Assembly: GCF_014651935.1 (NCBI RefSeq)
Contig: NZ_BMXV01000007.1
Coordinates: 124,001 to 188,000 of the forward strand
Reading direction: 5' to 3'
Source: Marinobacter zhanjiangensis
GTDB taxonomy: Bacteria; Pseudomonadota; Gammaproteobacteria; Pseudomonadales; Oleiphilaceae
DNA length: 64,000 nucleotides
Position numbers and translations under genes: made by a program. Position 1 is the first letter of the stretch, and every line of letters begins with the position of its first letter. A model generated the notes under the pieces. It saw only the letters and a list, made by a program, of their open reading frames with translations. It made no database searches and had not been told where the DNA came from. Below are positions 36,902 through 45,900 of this stretch, in pieces.

Positions 36902-37578
36902 ACATTACCGGCAATCCCTGGAACCGGGTGTCCGCCTGGTACGACGAACGCCCGGTACGGGAGCGCGGGCTGATTCTGGTTACCGTGCTGGTGCTGGTAT
37001 TGCTGGGCGGCTGGCAGTTCTGGGTGGCGCCGTCGTTGGCGGCGGCCGAGCGGCATGAGGCGCGGTTGGTGGAAGCCCGCTCGGAGCGGGCGCAACTGCT
37101 TGCCACACAGTCAGAGCTGGAGCAGCAGCTGTCACAGGATCCGTCCGCCCAGTTGAGACAGACACTGGAGGCCCGTCAGCGGCGCCTTGACCGTATTGAT
37201 CAGCAGATCACCGAAACCACCGGGCAGCTGATCCCGCCCCGGGACATGGTGGTCATGCTGCAGGACATGCTGGCCACCGAAAAGGGCTTGTCACTGGACG
37301 GCGTTCAGTTGCTGGCACCGCGGCCGATATACGCACAGGAGCCGTCCGGATCCTCGGCTGACAACGCTGAGCCGGAGGCCCTGCTTTATGCACACGAGGT
37401 GGATATCGTGGTGTCCGGGGGCTACCTGGAAACCATGACGTATCTGGAGCGCCTCGAAGCCATGGACGAACGCCTGGGCTGGGTCACGGTGGAGTACGAG
37501 GCGGCCGAGTGGCCCGCGGGATCGGCACGGATCCGGGTGCGGACCCTGAGCCTCGAACCGGCCTGGCTGGGGGTATGA
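36898..37578 (+). CDS. mshJ: MSHA biogenesis protein MshJ (PilO-like)
   Basis: A 226-residue bitopic protein with one helix at about 25-42 (LILVTVLVLVLLGGWQFWV), a coiled coil (about 50-110: RHEARLVEARSERAQLLATQ, RQTLEARQRRLDRIDQQI) and a periplasmic domain with PRDMVVMLQDMLATEKGLSL and GGYLETMTYLERLEAMDERL, the GspM/PilO pattern. It probably dimerises with the PilN-like protein. It overlaps the previous gene by 4 nt (ATGA) and is followed after 1 nt by mshK. Confidence 0.84.
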   Translation: MNITGNPWNRVSAWYDERPVRERGLILVTVLVLVLLGGWQFWVAPSLAAAERHEARLVEARSERAQLLATQSELEQQLSQDPSAQLRQTLEARQRRLDRIDQQITETTGQLIPPRDMVVMLQDMLATEKGLSLDGVQLLAPRPIYAQEPSGSSADNAEPEALLYAHEVDIVVSGGYLETMTYLERLEAMDERLGWVTVEYEAAEWPAGSARIRVRTLSLEPAWLGV

Positions 37579-37579
37579 C

Positions 37580-37900
37580 ATGGCGCGTTTGCTGATTGTG
37601 ATTCTTTTACTGGTCGGGCCGGGCGCCGCTATGGCGCTGCAGGATCCGACCCGGCCATCCGGCCAGCAGACAACACCGGCGCCAGCGGCGGCAGAGTCAC
37701 GGCAGTTTGCGCTGTCGTCGATTCTCTATGGGCCGCAGCGCCGGGTGGCAGTCATTGATGGAGTGCCAAGGAGTGAAGGCGATACGTTCGACGGGGTTCG
37801 CCTGCGGCGGATTTACCCGGCCCGGGTAGAGCTGGTGGTGCAGGGTCAGGTGCGTGAAGTGCGCCTGACGGCACTGCCGTCGATCCGGACTTCCAAGTAA
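37580..37900 (+). CDS. mshK: MSHA biogenesis protein MshK (PilP-like)
   Basis: A short secreted protein (106 residues). The signal peptide is about 1-19 (LLIVILLLVGPGAAMA), followed by LQDPTRPSG, the N-terminal segment typical of PilP/GspC-type proteins, and a small beta domain (FALSSILYGPQRRVAVIDGVPRSEGDTF ... GVRLRRIYPARVELVVQG) of the GspC homology-region type. It would link the inner-membrane platform to the MshL secretin downstream. Confidence 0.83.
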   Translation: MARLLIVILLLVGPGAAMALQDPTRPSGQQTTPAPAAAESRQFALSSILYGPQRRVAVIDGVPRSEGDTFDGVRLRRIYPARVELVVQGQVREVRLTALPSIRTSK

Positions 37901-37917
37901 CCGAGTTGCGAGTGGCT

Positions 37918-39618
37918 ATGACACTGACAAGATACGGTACCCTGGCGCTACTGGCACTGACGCTGACAGCCTGTGCCAGCAACCCGTCGATGCGAACGGG
38001 GCAGGCGACCTCCACGGAGTCTGCCCGCGCCATCGATGAGGCCCTGGGCGAGGCCGAGCAGCAGGCCGAGGCCGACCAGGAGCAGGCACGCCAGCGCAGC
38101 GCACCAGACCTGCCGGCTGACGTCAGTGCCGCCCTGTTGCCTCCGCTGGAGCAACCTGAAGAGGCCGAACAGCGTTTCGACGTCAACGCCCGGGGCGTGG
38201 AGGCCAGGAGTTTCTTCGAGGCACTGGTGGAAGGCACCGGCTATAACGTGGTGGTGCATCCGGGTGTCAGCACTACCATCGATCTGCGGCTGAACGACGT
38301 CACCGTGCCCGAGGTCATGGATATCGCCCGGGATGTTTACGGTCTCTCGATACAGCGCAAGGGCCGGCTGTTCCAGGTGGATGCTGACCGGGTGCAGACC
38401 CGCCTGTTTCCTATCAACTACCTCGACTTCAAGCGCAGCGGTAGCTCCGAGACCCGTGTCAGCTCGGGCCAGGTGAGCAGTACCCGCAGTAGCGGTAACT
38501 CCGATGGCGGCAGTGACAGGGCAGACCAGGATTCCGGCAGCAGCCGCAACCTGGTGGGCACACGCATCTCCACAGAAACCGAGTCCGACTTCTGGCGCGA
38601 CCTGTCACAGGCGTTGACCATGCTTGTCGGCACTGGCGACAACCATCAGGTAATTACCAATCCCGGTGCCGGTCTGGTGATGGTAAGCGCCAACGGCGAA
38701 ACCCTGCGCCAGGTGCAGGACTACCTTGAGCGTACCGAGCTGATCATGCAGCGACAGGTCGTACTGGAGGCCAAGATACTGGAGGTCGCGCTAAACGAAG
38801 GTTATCAGCAGGGTATCAACTGGTCCGATGTACAGAGCTCCGCCGGGCGCGCCGACTACTTTACTTCGCAGTCCCTGGATGGTCAGACTATTCGTTCGGG
38901 TGGTATCGGCGGGGTTTTCTCGGCCGCGGTCAGCGCCGGGGACTTCAGCGGTCTGATCCAGTTGCTGGGGGAACAGGGCAATGTGCAGACCCTCTCCAGC
39001 CCGCGTATCGCCACGGTGAATAACCAGAAGGCGGTAATCAAGGTAGGGACGGACGAATTCTTCGTGACCGATATTGATTTCGACGAGGATAACAATTCGC
39101 TCAACCCCTCGGACAGTACCTCGACGTCGATCGAGCTGACGCCTTTCTTTTCGGGCATCTCCCTGGATGTGACACCACAGATCGCGGAAGACGGTTCGGT
39201 GACCCTGCACGTGCACCCGGCCGTCAGCGAGGTTGACGACCAGCAGAAGGTCATTACCGTTGGCGACCGGGATGTGACCCTGCCACTGGCGCTGAGCACC
39301 GTGCGCGAAACCGACAGCGTCATCCGCGCCGAGAGCGGGCAGATTGTGGTCATTGGCGGCCTGATCCAGAACATCAGCGAAGACGACAATGCAGCAGTCC
39401 CGTTCTTCAGCGAGATTCCCATACTGGGGGAGGCGTTCCGCCAGCGTAACTTCCAGTCCCGCAAGAGCGAGCTGGTCATCCTGATCCGGCCGATTGTGGT
39501 GGGAGTGGAAACCATGAGTGCTGACATCTCCGCCAGCCGTGAGCGCATGCAGGTGCTGCGGGAACTGCTGCAGTCATCGGAATCACCAACGCCCGAGCCG
39601 GAGGGCGGGCCACGCTGA
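37918..39618 (+). CDS. mshL: MSHA secretin MshL
   Basis: The outer-membrane secretin through which the pilus exits. The 566-residue lipoprotein has a lipobox LTLTACASN (Cys about 18), an AMIN/STN-like N-terminal domain with VNARGVEARSFFEALVEGTGYNVVVHPGVS and LNDVTVPEVMDIARDVYGLS, a Ser/Gly-rich linker, the secretin N-domain (VMVSANGETLRQVQDYLERTE) and the secretin core with VVIGGLIQNISEDDN and PFFSEIPILGEAFRQRNFQS. The ATG at 37918 is used; GTG (37912) and TTG (37906) lie just upstream in frame. mshM follows after 1 nt. Confidence 0.93.
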   Translation: MTLTRYGTLALLALTLTACASNPSMRTGQATSTESARAIDEALGEAEQQAEADQEQARQRSAPDLPADVSAALLPPLEQPEEAEQRFDVNARGVEARSFFEALVEGTGYNVVVHPGVSTTIDLRLNDVTVPEVMDIARDVYGLSIQRKGRLFQVDADRVQTRLFPINYLDFKRSGSSETRVSSGQVSSTRSSGNSDGGSDRADQDSGSSRNLVGTRISTETESDFWRDLSQALTMLVGTGDNHQVITNPGAGLVMVSANGETLRQVQDYLERTELIMQRQVVLEAKILEVALNEGYQQGINWSDVQSSAGRADYFTSQSLDGQTIRSGGIGGVFSAAVSAGDFSGLIQLLGEQGNVQTLSSPRIATVNNQKAVIKVGTDEFFVTDIDFDEDNNSLNPSDSTSTSIELTPFFSGISLDVTPQIAEDGSVTLHVHPAVSEVDDQQKVITVGDRDVTLPLALSTVRETDSVIRAESGQIVVIGGLIQNISEDDNAAVPFFSEIPILGEAFRQRNFQSRKSELVILIRPIVVGVETMSADISASRERMQVLRELLQSSESPTPEPEGGPR

Positions 39619-39619
39619 C

Positions 39620-40459
39620 ATGTACGAAGCCCACTTCGGACTGCAGGAAGCACCGTTTGCATTGACGCCCAACACCCGCTACTTCCTGCGGGCGCCCAGC
39701 CATGGTGATGCTCTGGAGTTGCTGGTAGTGGCGCTGCGGCAGCGCGAAGGTTTCATCAAGATCACCGGCGAGGTGGGTACCGGCAAGACACTCCTGTGCC
39801 GGTTGTTGCTGAACGAGCTGGAGGAAGAGGCCCATACCGCCTATATCCCCAACCCTCACCTGTCCCCCGAAGCGCTCTATGAAGCCGTGGCGGAAGAGCT
39901 GGGGGCAGAAGTCCAGCCGGGCGCGAACACTCATCAGGTGCTCAAGTCTCTCAACGAGAAACTGATCGACCTGGCCATGGATCAGAAGCCGGCGATACTG
40001 GTCATCGATGAAGCCCAGGCCATGCCGGAAGCCACCATCGAGGCCCTGCGGCTGCTCACCAACCTGGAAACCGAGAGCACCCGGCTGCTGCAGGTGGTCC
40101 TGTTCGGCCAGCCGGAGCTGGACACCTTGCTGAGCCGGGACAGCCTGCGCCAGCTCAAGCAGCGCATCACCTTCCACTACCGTATCGAGCCCCTGGGCCG
40201 GGAGTCGGTCGCCCAGTACCTGCGCCACCGGCTGGCCCTGGCCGGCTACAACGGTGCCGATGTGTTCCGGCCGGGTGCGCTGAAGGTGATCACCCGGGCC
40301 TCTGGCGGTATCCCCCGCCTGGTCAACGTGCTGGCCCACAAGTCCATGCTGGCGGCGTGGGGCAATGGCGACCGGCAGGTGGAGCGTGGGCATGTGCTCA
40401 GCGCCGTGAAAGACACCGAAAGCGCCCGTTCGCCCGGGCTGCTGGCGAGGTGGTTATGA
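39620..40459 (+). CDS. mshM: MSHA biogenesis ATPase MshM (ExeA-like)
   Basis: A 279-residue AAA+ ATPase of the ExeA/GspA family: MYEAHFGLQEAPFALTPNTR is the standard start, Walker A is GEVGTGKT, Walker B is ILVIDEAQAMP and sensor-type sequence is in NLETESTRLLQVVLFGQPEL. These proteins help insert or organise the secretin. The domain ends without the transmembrane helix and peptidoglycan-binding domain of full-length ExeA. The ATG comes 1 nt after the mshL stop; its own stop overlaps the mshN start by four bases (ATGA). Confidence 0.9.
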   Translation: MYEAHFGLQEAPFALTPNTRYFLRAPSHGDALELLVVALRQREGFIKITGEVGTGKTLLCRLLLNELEEEAHTAYIPNPHLSPEALYEAVAEELGAEVQPGANTHQVLKSLNEKLIDLAMDQKPAILVIDEAQAMPEATIEALRLLTNLETESTRLLQVVLFGQPELDTLLSRDSLRQLKQRITFHYRIEPLGRESVAQYLRHRLALAGYNGADVFRPGALKVITRASGGIPRLVNVLAHKSMLAAWGNGDRQVERGHVLSAVKDTESARSPGLLARWL

Positions 40460-41718
40460 GCCTGCTCAATGATGCCCTCAAGGCCGCCGAACAGCGCCAG
40501 GACCGGCACGCGCCGTCGCCCTATACCGGCCAGGGCATGGCCGCATCCGCCCGGCGCGGCAACATCGGCAAGGTGCTGGCGGGTATCGTATTGTTGGTGA
40601 TTCTGGCGGCCGGCGCCTATTACCTGTACCTGTACTGGGCAACGCCGGCGACCACAACGGCTGCCGGTCAGACAGAGCCGGTTTCCGTGGTCCCGGACGC
40701 CGGGAATAACCAATCCGCTTCCTCGTCTGCTGAGGAAACAACGGAGACATCGGCTGCGGAACCAGAGGAAACCGTTCAACAGCCCATCGAGGAGCAGGAG
40801 ATTGGCGAGGTAATCGACACCCCGGCTGACCGGGATCAGGGCGCCGCTGACATTGTGATGCAGAGCTCTCGGGAACCAGAGGCGGAGCCAGCCATGGAGC
40901 AGCCGGAGGTGACGACTGCCGCGGCCCCTGCACCAGAGCCGGCGTCGGCGGGCACTACCGAAAATACGGCAGCGTCGGAGGGGGCAGAACCCCAGCCCGC
41001 GCCGAGAGGCCCGCAGCCGCCTGCGCAGACAGCCAGTTCGACCGGGAACGAGCCACAGCCCCCGGCTGAACCGGAGACCACCCAGACCAGTAAAACGCCC
41101 CCGGCAGAGCAGGCCACGACGGACGCCAACATCAAACAGGCCCGACAGTCGCCGGAACAACGGGACCGGGATGCCAGCAAGGCGATCCGCACACAGGTGT
41201 CCAATGGTGAGCTGGCAGCAGCGGAAGCAACGCTCACCCGGCTCACGGATACCCAGACGGCACCCAAAAGCCGCTACGCCTTTGCGCGGGCGGTGCTGGC
41301 CCGTGGCGATGTTGACGGTGCCCTGGAATGGGTACCCGAAAACCTTGCCGCCCGCTACCCGGACCTGCGCCTGATTCGTGCCCGCGCGCTGCTGGCCGGT
41401 GGCGACCTGGATCAGGCCGTGGCCACGCTCCGCTCCGGCGTACCGCCGGTGGCGGACAACGTGGAGTACCGGGTGACCCTGGCCACGCTGCTTCAGCAAC
41501 AGGGGCAGAGTGACCAGGCCGCAAACCACTGGGCCGAGCTGATCGCCATGGACGATAGCCGGGCCCCCTGGTGGGTGGGTCTGGCTATTGCCCTCGAGGG
41601 CCGTGGTGATGTGCCCGCGGCCCGCCGCGCCTATCAACAGGCGGCTGCCCTGCCGGGGCTGGCACCATCGCTGGCGGATTACGTGCGCCAGCGCCTTCAG
41701 ATACTGGGAGCCGGATGA
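40456..41718 (+). CDS. mshN: MSHA biogenesis protein MshN (TPR)
   Basis: A 420-residue bitopic protein. It opens MSLLNDALKAAEQRQDRHAP, the GspB-like N-terminus, followed by one membrane helix at about 37-55 (VLAGIVLLVILAAGAYYLYL). A long low-complexity Ala/Pro/Glu/Thr-rich region (about 60-230) spans the periplasm. The C-terminal TPR repeats (about 240-415) include RYAFARAVLARGDVDGALEW, LIRARALLAGGDLDQAVATL and VTLATLLQQQGQSDQAANHW. It probably couples MshM to the periplasm. ATGA overlaps lie on both sides. Confidence 0.86.
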   Translation: MSLLNDALKAAEQRQDRHAPSPYTGQGMAASARRGNIGKVLAGIVLLVILAAGAYYLYLYWATPATTTAAGQTEPVSVVPDAGNNQSASSSAEETTETSAAEPEETVQQPIEEQEIGEVIDTPADRDQGAADIVMQSSREPEAEPAMEQPEVTTAAAPAPEPASAGTTENTAASEGAEPQPAPRGPQPPAQTASSTGNEPQPPAEPETTQTSKTPPAEQATTDANIKQARQSPEQRDRDASKAIRTQVSNGELAAAEATLTRLTDTQTAPKSRYAFARAVLARGDVDGALEWVPENLAARYPDLRLIRARALLAGGDLDQAVATLRSGVPPVADNVEYRVTLATLLQQQGQSDQAANHWAELIAMDDSRAPWWVGLAIALEGRGDVPAARRAYQQAAALPGLAPSLADYVRQRLQILGAG

Positions 41719-43508
41719 CCATGGCCGAGCCGAAACGCAAAATCCGGATTGGTGACCTGCTGGTCCAGAACGAGGTCATCACCGATCAGCAACTCCAGAC
41801 CGCCCTGAAGGAGCAGAAGAACACCGGGCGCAAGCTGGGCCGTACGCTGATCGATCTGGGCTATGTGGAAGAGGATAGCCTGCTCAATATCCTCTCCCGC
41901 CAACTGGACGTGCCCTTCGTTCAGTTGCGTAACTACCAGTTCGACCAGAACCTGGTGAAAAAACTGCCGGAAGCCATGGCGCGGCGGTTCCGCTCCATCG
42001 TGCTGGCGGAGCAGGGCGGCGAGCTGTTGGTGGGCATGGCCGACCCGCTGGATATCTTTGCCTACGACGAGCTGGTGCGGGTGCTCAAGCAGCCGGTCAA
42101 GCAGGCGGTGGTGCGGGAGAGCGAGCTACTCAACACCCTGGACCTGGTCTACCGGCGCACCGAGGAGATTGCCTCCCTTGCCGAGGAGCTGGAAGACGAG
42201 CTGGGCGACGACGCCTTCGACCTGGCGGACCTTTCCGCCGAGTCCGAGAGCGAGGAAGCCCCGGTGGTCAAGCTGCTCAAGACCCTGTTCGAGGATGCCG
42301 TGCAGGCCCGCAGCTCCGATATCCATATCGAGCCTGACGAGACGGTAGTGCGCATTCGCCAGCGGGTGGACGGCGTGCTGCAGGAACAGGTGATGAAGGA
42401 GAAGCGGGTCAACGCCGCGCTGGTCCTGCGCCTGAAGCTGATGGCCGGGCTCAATATCTCCGAGAAGCGCCTGCCCCAGGACGGTCGCTTCAACGTGCGG
42501 GTCAAGGGCCGCAGCATCGACGTGCGGGTGTCCACCATGCCGGTGCAGTACGGCGAGTCGGTGGTCATGCGTCTGCTGGACCAGAGCAGCGGCACCCTGG
42601 ACCTTGAAAGCACCGGCATGCCGGAACACCTGCTGGTCAACTTCCGCCGCCTGATCCACAAACCCCATGGCATGATACTGGTCACTGGCCCCACGGGCAG
42701 CGGCAAGACCACCACCCTCTATGGTGCACTGACCGAGCTGAACCGCCCGGAAGTGAAGATCATCACCGCCGAGGACCCGGTGGAATACCGCCTGCCGCGC
42801 ATCACCCAGGTGCAGGTAAACCCCCGCATCGGCCTGCAGTTTGCCAATGTGTTGCGGTCCGCCCTGCGGCAGGACCCGGATGTGATCCTGGTGGGTGAGA
42901 TGCGGGACAACGAAACCGTGGAAATCGGCCTGCGCGCGGCCATGACCGGCCACCTGGTGCTGTCCACCCTGCACACCAACGACTCCATTTCCAGCGCCAT
43001 GCGCCTCATCGATATGGGGGCGGAACCCTTTCTGGTGGCCAGCTCATTGCTGGGCATCGTGGCCCAGCGGCTGGTGCGTAAGGTGTGCGACAACTGCCGC
43101 GAAGCCTACGAACCAACGGAACAGGAGCGGGTCTGGCTGAAAGCCTTTGACCTGGACCCGCTGGACCTGGAGGCGGGCTTTGTCCGTGGTCGCGGCTGTT
43201 ACCAGTGCAGCAATACCGGCTACAAGGGCCGTATCGGCGTCTACGAGATGCTGGAAATGAACGAGGCCATGCTGGATGCCCTGCGCCGGCAGGATGTGTC
43301 CGGCTTCACTCGGGCTGCCCGTGAAAGCCGGCTGTACCGCCCGCTGGGCTCATGCGCCATGGACTATGCCCTGCGAGGCATCACCAGCCTGTCGGAAGTG
43401 GCCCGTGTTGCGGCCACCTCTGAGGCCGATGTCTCCCTGGACGAGACGGACGCCGCCATCGCTGAACGGGCGTTGCAGGAAGCCACGGACAAGGCGGAGG
43501 AGTACTGA
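41715..43508 (+). CDS. mshE: MSHA pilus extension ATPase MshE, with c-di-GMP-binding domain
   Basis: A 597-residue GspE/PilB-type hexameric ATPase that powers pilus extension. The N-terminal MshEN domain holds two motifs of exactly 24 residues: 11-34 (RIGDLLVQNEVITDQQLQTA...) and 40-63 (KLGRTLIDLGYVEEDSLLNI...), each ending in Gln. These match the described cyclic-di-GMP motif (R/K-L/I-G-x2-L ... L-x2-A/I-L-x2-Q). The catalytic part has Walker A GPTGSGKTTTLYG near 325, the Asp box DPVEYRLP and the zinc module CDNC ... CYQC. It overlaps mshN by 4 nt and shares a base with mshG. Confidence 0.95.
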   Translation: MTMAEPKRKIRIGDLLVQNEVITDQQLQTALKEQKNTGRKLGRTLIDLGYVEEDSLLNILSRQLDVPFVQLRNYQFDQNLVKKLPEAMARRFRSIVLAEQGGELLVGMADPLDIFAYDELVRVLKQPVKQAVVRESELLNTLDLVYRRTEEIASLAEELEDELGDDAFDLADLSAESESEEAPVVKLLKTLFEDAVQARSSDIHIEPDETVVRIRQRVDGVLQEQVMKEKRVNAALVLRLKLMAGLNISEKRLPQDGRFNVRVKGRSIDVRVSTMPVQYGESVVMRLLDQSSGTLDLESTGMPEHLLVNFRRLIHKPHGMILVTGPTGSGKTTTLYGALTELNRPEVKIITAEDPVEYRLPRITQVQVNPRIGLQFANVLRSALRQDPDVILVGEMRDNETVEIGLRAAMTGHLVLSTLHTNDSISSAMRLIDMGAEPFLVASSLLGIVAQRLVRKVCDNCREAYEPTEQERVWLKAFDLDPLDLEAGFVRGRGCYQCSNTGYKGRIGVYEMLEMNEAMLDALRRQDVSGFTRAARESRLYRPLGSCAMDYALRGITSLSEVARVAATSEADVSLDETDAAIAERALQEATDKAEEY

Positions 43509-44737
43509 TGCAGTTCCGCTACCGAGGCAAGGACAGCGCCGGCACAGTGCGTCAGGGAAACCTGGCAGCGCCGACAGCGGATGCCGCCGCCGGCGAACTG
43601 TTGCGCCAGGGAATCACGCCCCTGGCCATCGAGGAGCAGCAGGAGACCACCTCGCTGTCGGACCGGTTCGAACAGATACCCCTGTTCCGTCGCCGCGTCA
43701 CCCTGGACGAACTCATCGTGTTCTGCCGGCAGATGTACGCCCTGACCAAGGCCGGTATCCCGCTGATCCGTACCATGCGCGGGCTTGCGGAAACCACCCG
43801 GTCACCGGCACTGGCGGAGACCCTGGACGATGTCACCGACCGCCTGGAGGGGGGCGCCAATATGGCCACGGCCATGCAGGCTCACCCGAAGGTGTTTTCC
43901 GACATGTTCATCGCCATGATCCACGTGGGCGAGAACACCGGTATGCTGGACGATGCCTTCAAGCGCCTGTCCAACATCCTGGAGCTGGAGCGGGACACCA
44001 AACGTCGCCTCAAGCAGGCCATGCGCTACCCCACGTTTGTCGTGGTCGCATTGCTGGCGGCCCTGATGGTGGTGAACTTCCTGGTGATTCCCAAATTCTC
44101 GGCGGTATTCAACAAGCTGGGGGCGGACCTGCCGTTCCTCACCCAGGTGCTGGTGGGCACCTCCAACTTCCTGCTGAACTACTGGTACATCATGCTGTTT
44201 GCCATTGCCGCCGCCGGCCTGCTGATACGCCAGTGGAAGCAGACCGAGCAGGGCCGGCAGACCTGGGACCGTTACAAACTCAGGATTCCCATTATCGGCC
44301 CGCTACTGGAGCTGATTACCCTGAGCCGTTTCTCGCGGAACTTTGCCACCATGCTGGCCGCCGGTATGCCGGTCACCCACGCCCTGACCGTAGTGTCTGA
44401 CGCTACTGACAACGCCTGGATCGCCATCCATATCCGGGAGATGAGGCATGGTATTGAGCGGGGTGAAAGCCTGCTGCGTACCGCCCGCCACAGCGGCATG
44501 TTCACGCCGCTGATCCTGCAGATGATTGCCGTCGGCGAAGAGACCGGTGCCGTGGACGAGATGCTGTACAACGTGGCGGACTTCTACGACGAGGACGTGG
44601 ATTTCGGCCTCAAACGACTGGCGGAGTCCATCGAGCCGATATTGATTGTTGCCATGGGGGTGCTGGTCCTGATCCTTGCACTGGGCGTATTCCTGCCCAT
44701 CTGGGACCTGGGGGCGGCCGCCATGGGGCGGGGCTAG
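43508..44737 (+). CDS. mshG: MSHA inner-membrane platform protein MshG
   Basis: A 409-residue GspF/PilC protein. Two homologous T2SSF domains are seen: about 65-190 (VTLDELIVFCRQMYALTKAG, NMATAMQAHPKVFSDMFIAM) and about 270-395 (LLELITLSRFSRNFATMLAA, SLLRTARHSGMFTPLILQMI). The membrane helices follow each domain, the last one being PILIVAMGVLVLILALGVFLPIW. It forms the platform turned by MshE. A one-base overlap (TGATG) with mshE indicates coupled translation. Confidence 0.94.
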   Translation: MQFRYRGKDSAGTVRQGNLAAPTADAAAGELLRQGITPLAIEEQQETTSLSDRFEQIPLFRRRVTLDELIVFCRQMYALTKAGIPLIRTMRGLAETTRSPALAETLDDVTDRLEGGANMATAMQAHPKVFSDMFIAMIHVGENTGMLDDAFKRLSNILELERDTKRRLKQAMRYPTFVVVALLAALMVVNFLVIPKFSAVFNKLGADLPFLTQVLVGTSNFLLNYWYIMLFAIAAAGLLIRQWKQTEQGRQTWDRYKLRIPIIGPLLELITLSRFSRNFATMLAAGMPVTHALTVVSDATDNAWIAIHIREMRHGIERGESLLRTARHSGMFTPLILQMIAVGEETGAVDEMLYNVADFYDEDVDFGLKRLAESIEPILIVAMGVLVLILALGVFLPIWDLGAAAMGRG

Positions 44738-44743
44738 AACCGC

Positions 44744-45277
44744 ATGGGGGCGGAAGGTCCTGTGTTGGCCGACAGCCACCGGCGGTTCCGCTGGCTGGTG
44801 GCATTGACCGTTCTGGCATTTGCGGTGTGGTTCTTGCTGGATGCCCTGGAAGACACGGTGGAAAGGGCGGAGCAGCAATCAGTAAAGCTGATGCTGAACC
44901 AGGTGCGCAGCGCCCTGGTGGTGCGAGGCGCCGAGGCCATGCTGGCCCGGGACGAGACCCTGGAGTCGTTGCAGGGGCTCAACCCATTGCCACTGTTGCG
45001 ATGGGAAGGGGAGCAGCCCCTGACGGAAGAGAATTGCACGACCCTGGCGCCGGATGAACGGGGCTGGTGTTTCGACAGTGAGCGGCACTGGCTGGTGTAT
45101 CAGCCCGGCCAGCCGCTGGATATGGAGGGCCGCCAAAGGGAAGCGGGCGAACCTTTCGCGTGGCAAGTTCGGGTGAGCTATGCCGGAACTGTCAAACAAG
45201 GCAAAAACAACGGCAAACGCGCGACGGGTCTCAAACTGGTGGAGGTGGATCGCCATCAAATAAGCGAAAATGAGTAG
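44744..45277 (+). CDS. mshF: MSHA biogenesis protein MshF
   Basis: A 177-residue bitopic protein with a membrane helix at about 15-33 (FRWLVALTVLAFAVWFLLDAL) and a small periplasmic domain with two cysteines (NCTTLAPDERGWCF) that may form a disulfide. No known catalytic motif is seen. Identification rests on its fixed place between mshG and the pilin genes and on the helix-plus-small-domain layout; the molecular role is unknown. It starts 6 nt after mshG and is followed by a 63-nt gap, the first sizeable gap in the locus. Confidence 0.72.
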   Translation: MGAEGPVLADSHRRFRWLVALTVLAFAVWFLLDALEDTVERAEQQSVKLMLNQVRSALVVRGAEAMLARDETLESLQGLNPLPLLRWEGEQPLTEENCTTLAPDERGWCFDSERHWLVYQPGQPLDMEGRQREAGEPFAWQVRVSYAGTVKQGKNNGKRATGLKLVEVDRHQISENE

Positions 45278-45340
45278 ATCGCGTTAAAGTGCCTGCATGA
45301 GACAATCATTAAAATATCGCAACATTGCGAGGAGCGACAA

Positions 45341-45859
45341 ATGAGCAGTAAGCAAAAACAGAAGGGTTTCACCCTGATTGAACTGGTGGTGGTAATTGCC
45401 ATTCTGGCTATTCTGGCGGCATTTGCCTTGCCGCGGTTTGCGTCGCTTTCGGAGCAGGCGCATAACGCAAGTATCGAAGGGACGGCGGGAGCTCTTTCCG
45501 CCGGTGTTGCTCTGACACGTGCCCAATGGGTCAGCAATGGGTTCACGACTGCGACTCAAGACCTTGAAGGCTTTGGAGACGGGACCGTGAACATGTCGGC
45601 TGAAGGCTGGCCCGTATCTGCAGGGGGCCAAACCGCCATTGACGAAACCATGACAGGTGATCGCTGTGTAAGTGTCTGGGATGCACTTTTGCAGGCGAAT
45701 GCACCGGACGTAGCGACCACAGGGACAGATGTTGACTACATAGCTACGGTAACCGGAACCAATAGCGAAGTCTGCACCTACACTTATCAGCCTGACAATG
45801 AGACCAATACCATCGCCTATGACGTTTCTACTGGCGAAATCGACACAACCATCAATTAA
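45341..45859 (+). CDS. mshB: MSHA type IV pilin MshB
   Basis: A 172-residue class IV prepilin. The leader is short (about 9 residues) with cleavage at KG|FTLIELVVVIAILAI, with Glu5 of the mature protein present, followed by the pilin helix and a beta domain. One cysteine pair (DRCVSVWDAL ... SEVCTYTY) probably closes the C-terminal loop. A strong GAGGAGC site precedes the ATG. It is a close relative of MshA immediately downstream and may be a second or minor pilin. Confidence 0.85.
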   Translation: MSSKQKQKGFTLIELVVVIAILAILAAFALPRFASLSEQAHNASIEGTAGALSAGVALTRAQWVSNGFTTATQDLEGFGDGTVNMSAEGWPVSAGGQTAIDETMTGDRCVSVWDALLQANAPDVATTGTDVDYIATVTGTNSEVCTYTYQPDNETNTIAYDVSTGEIDTTIN

Positions 45860-45900
45860 AAATTTGAATAGATCAGTCAATTAAAAGTTGGAGTAAAACC

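Noticed and set aside
43276..44400. A 374-codon frame overlapping mshE and mshG in another frame
   Set aside because: Its composition is Arg/Pro/His-rich as expected of an out-of-frame reading of G+C-rich DNA, and it covers the well-supported end of mshE and most of mshG.
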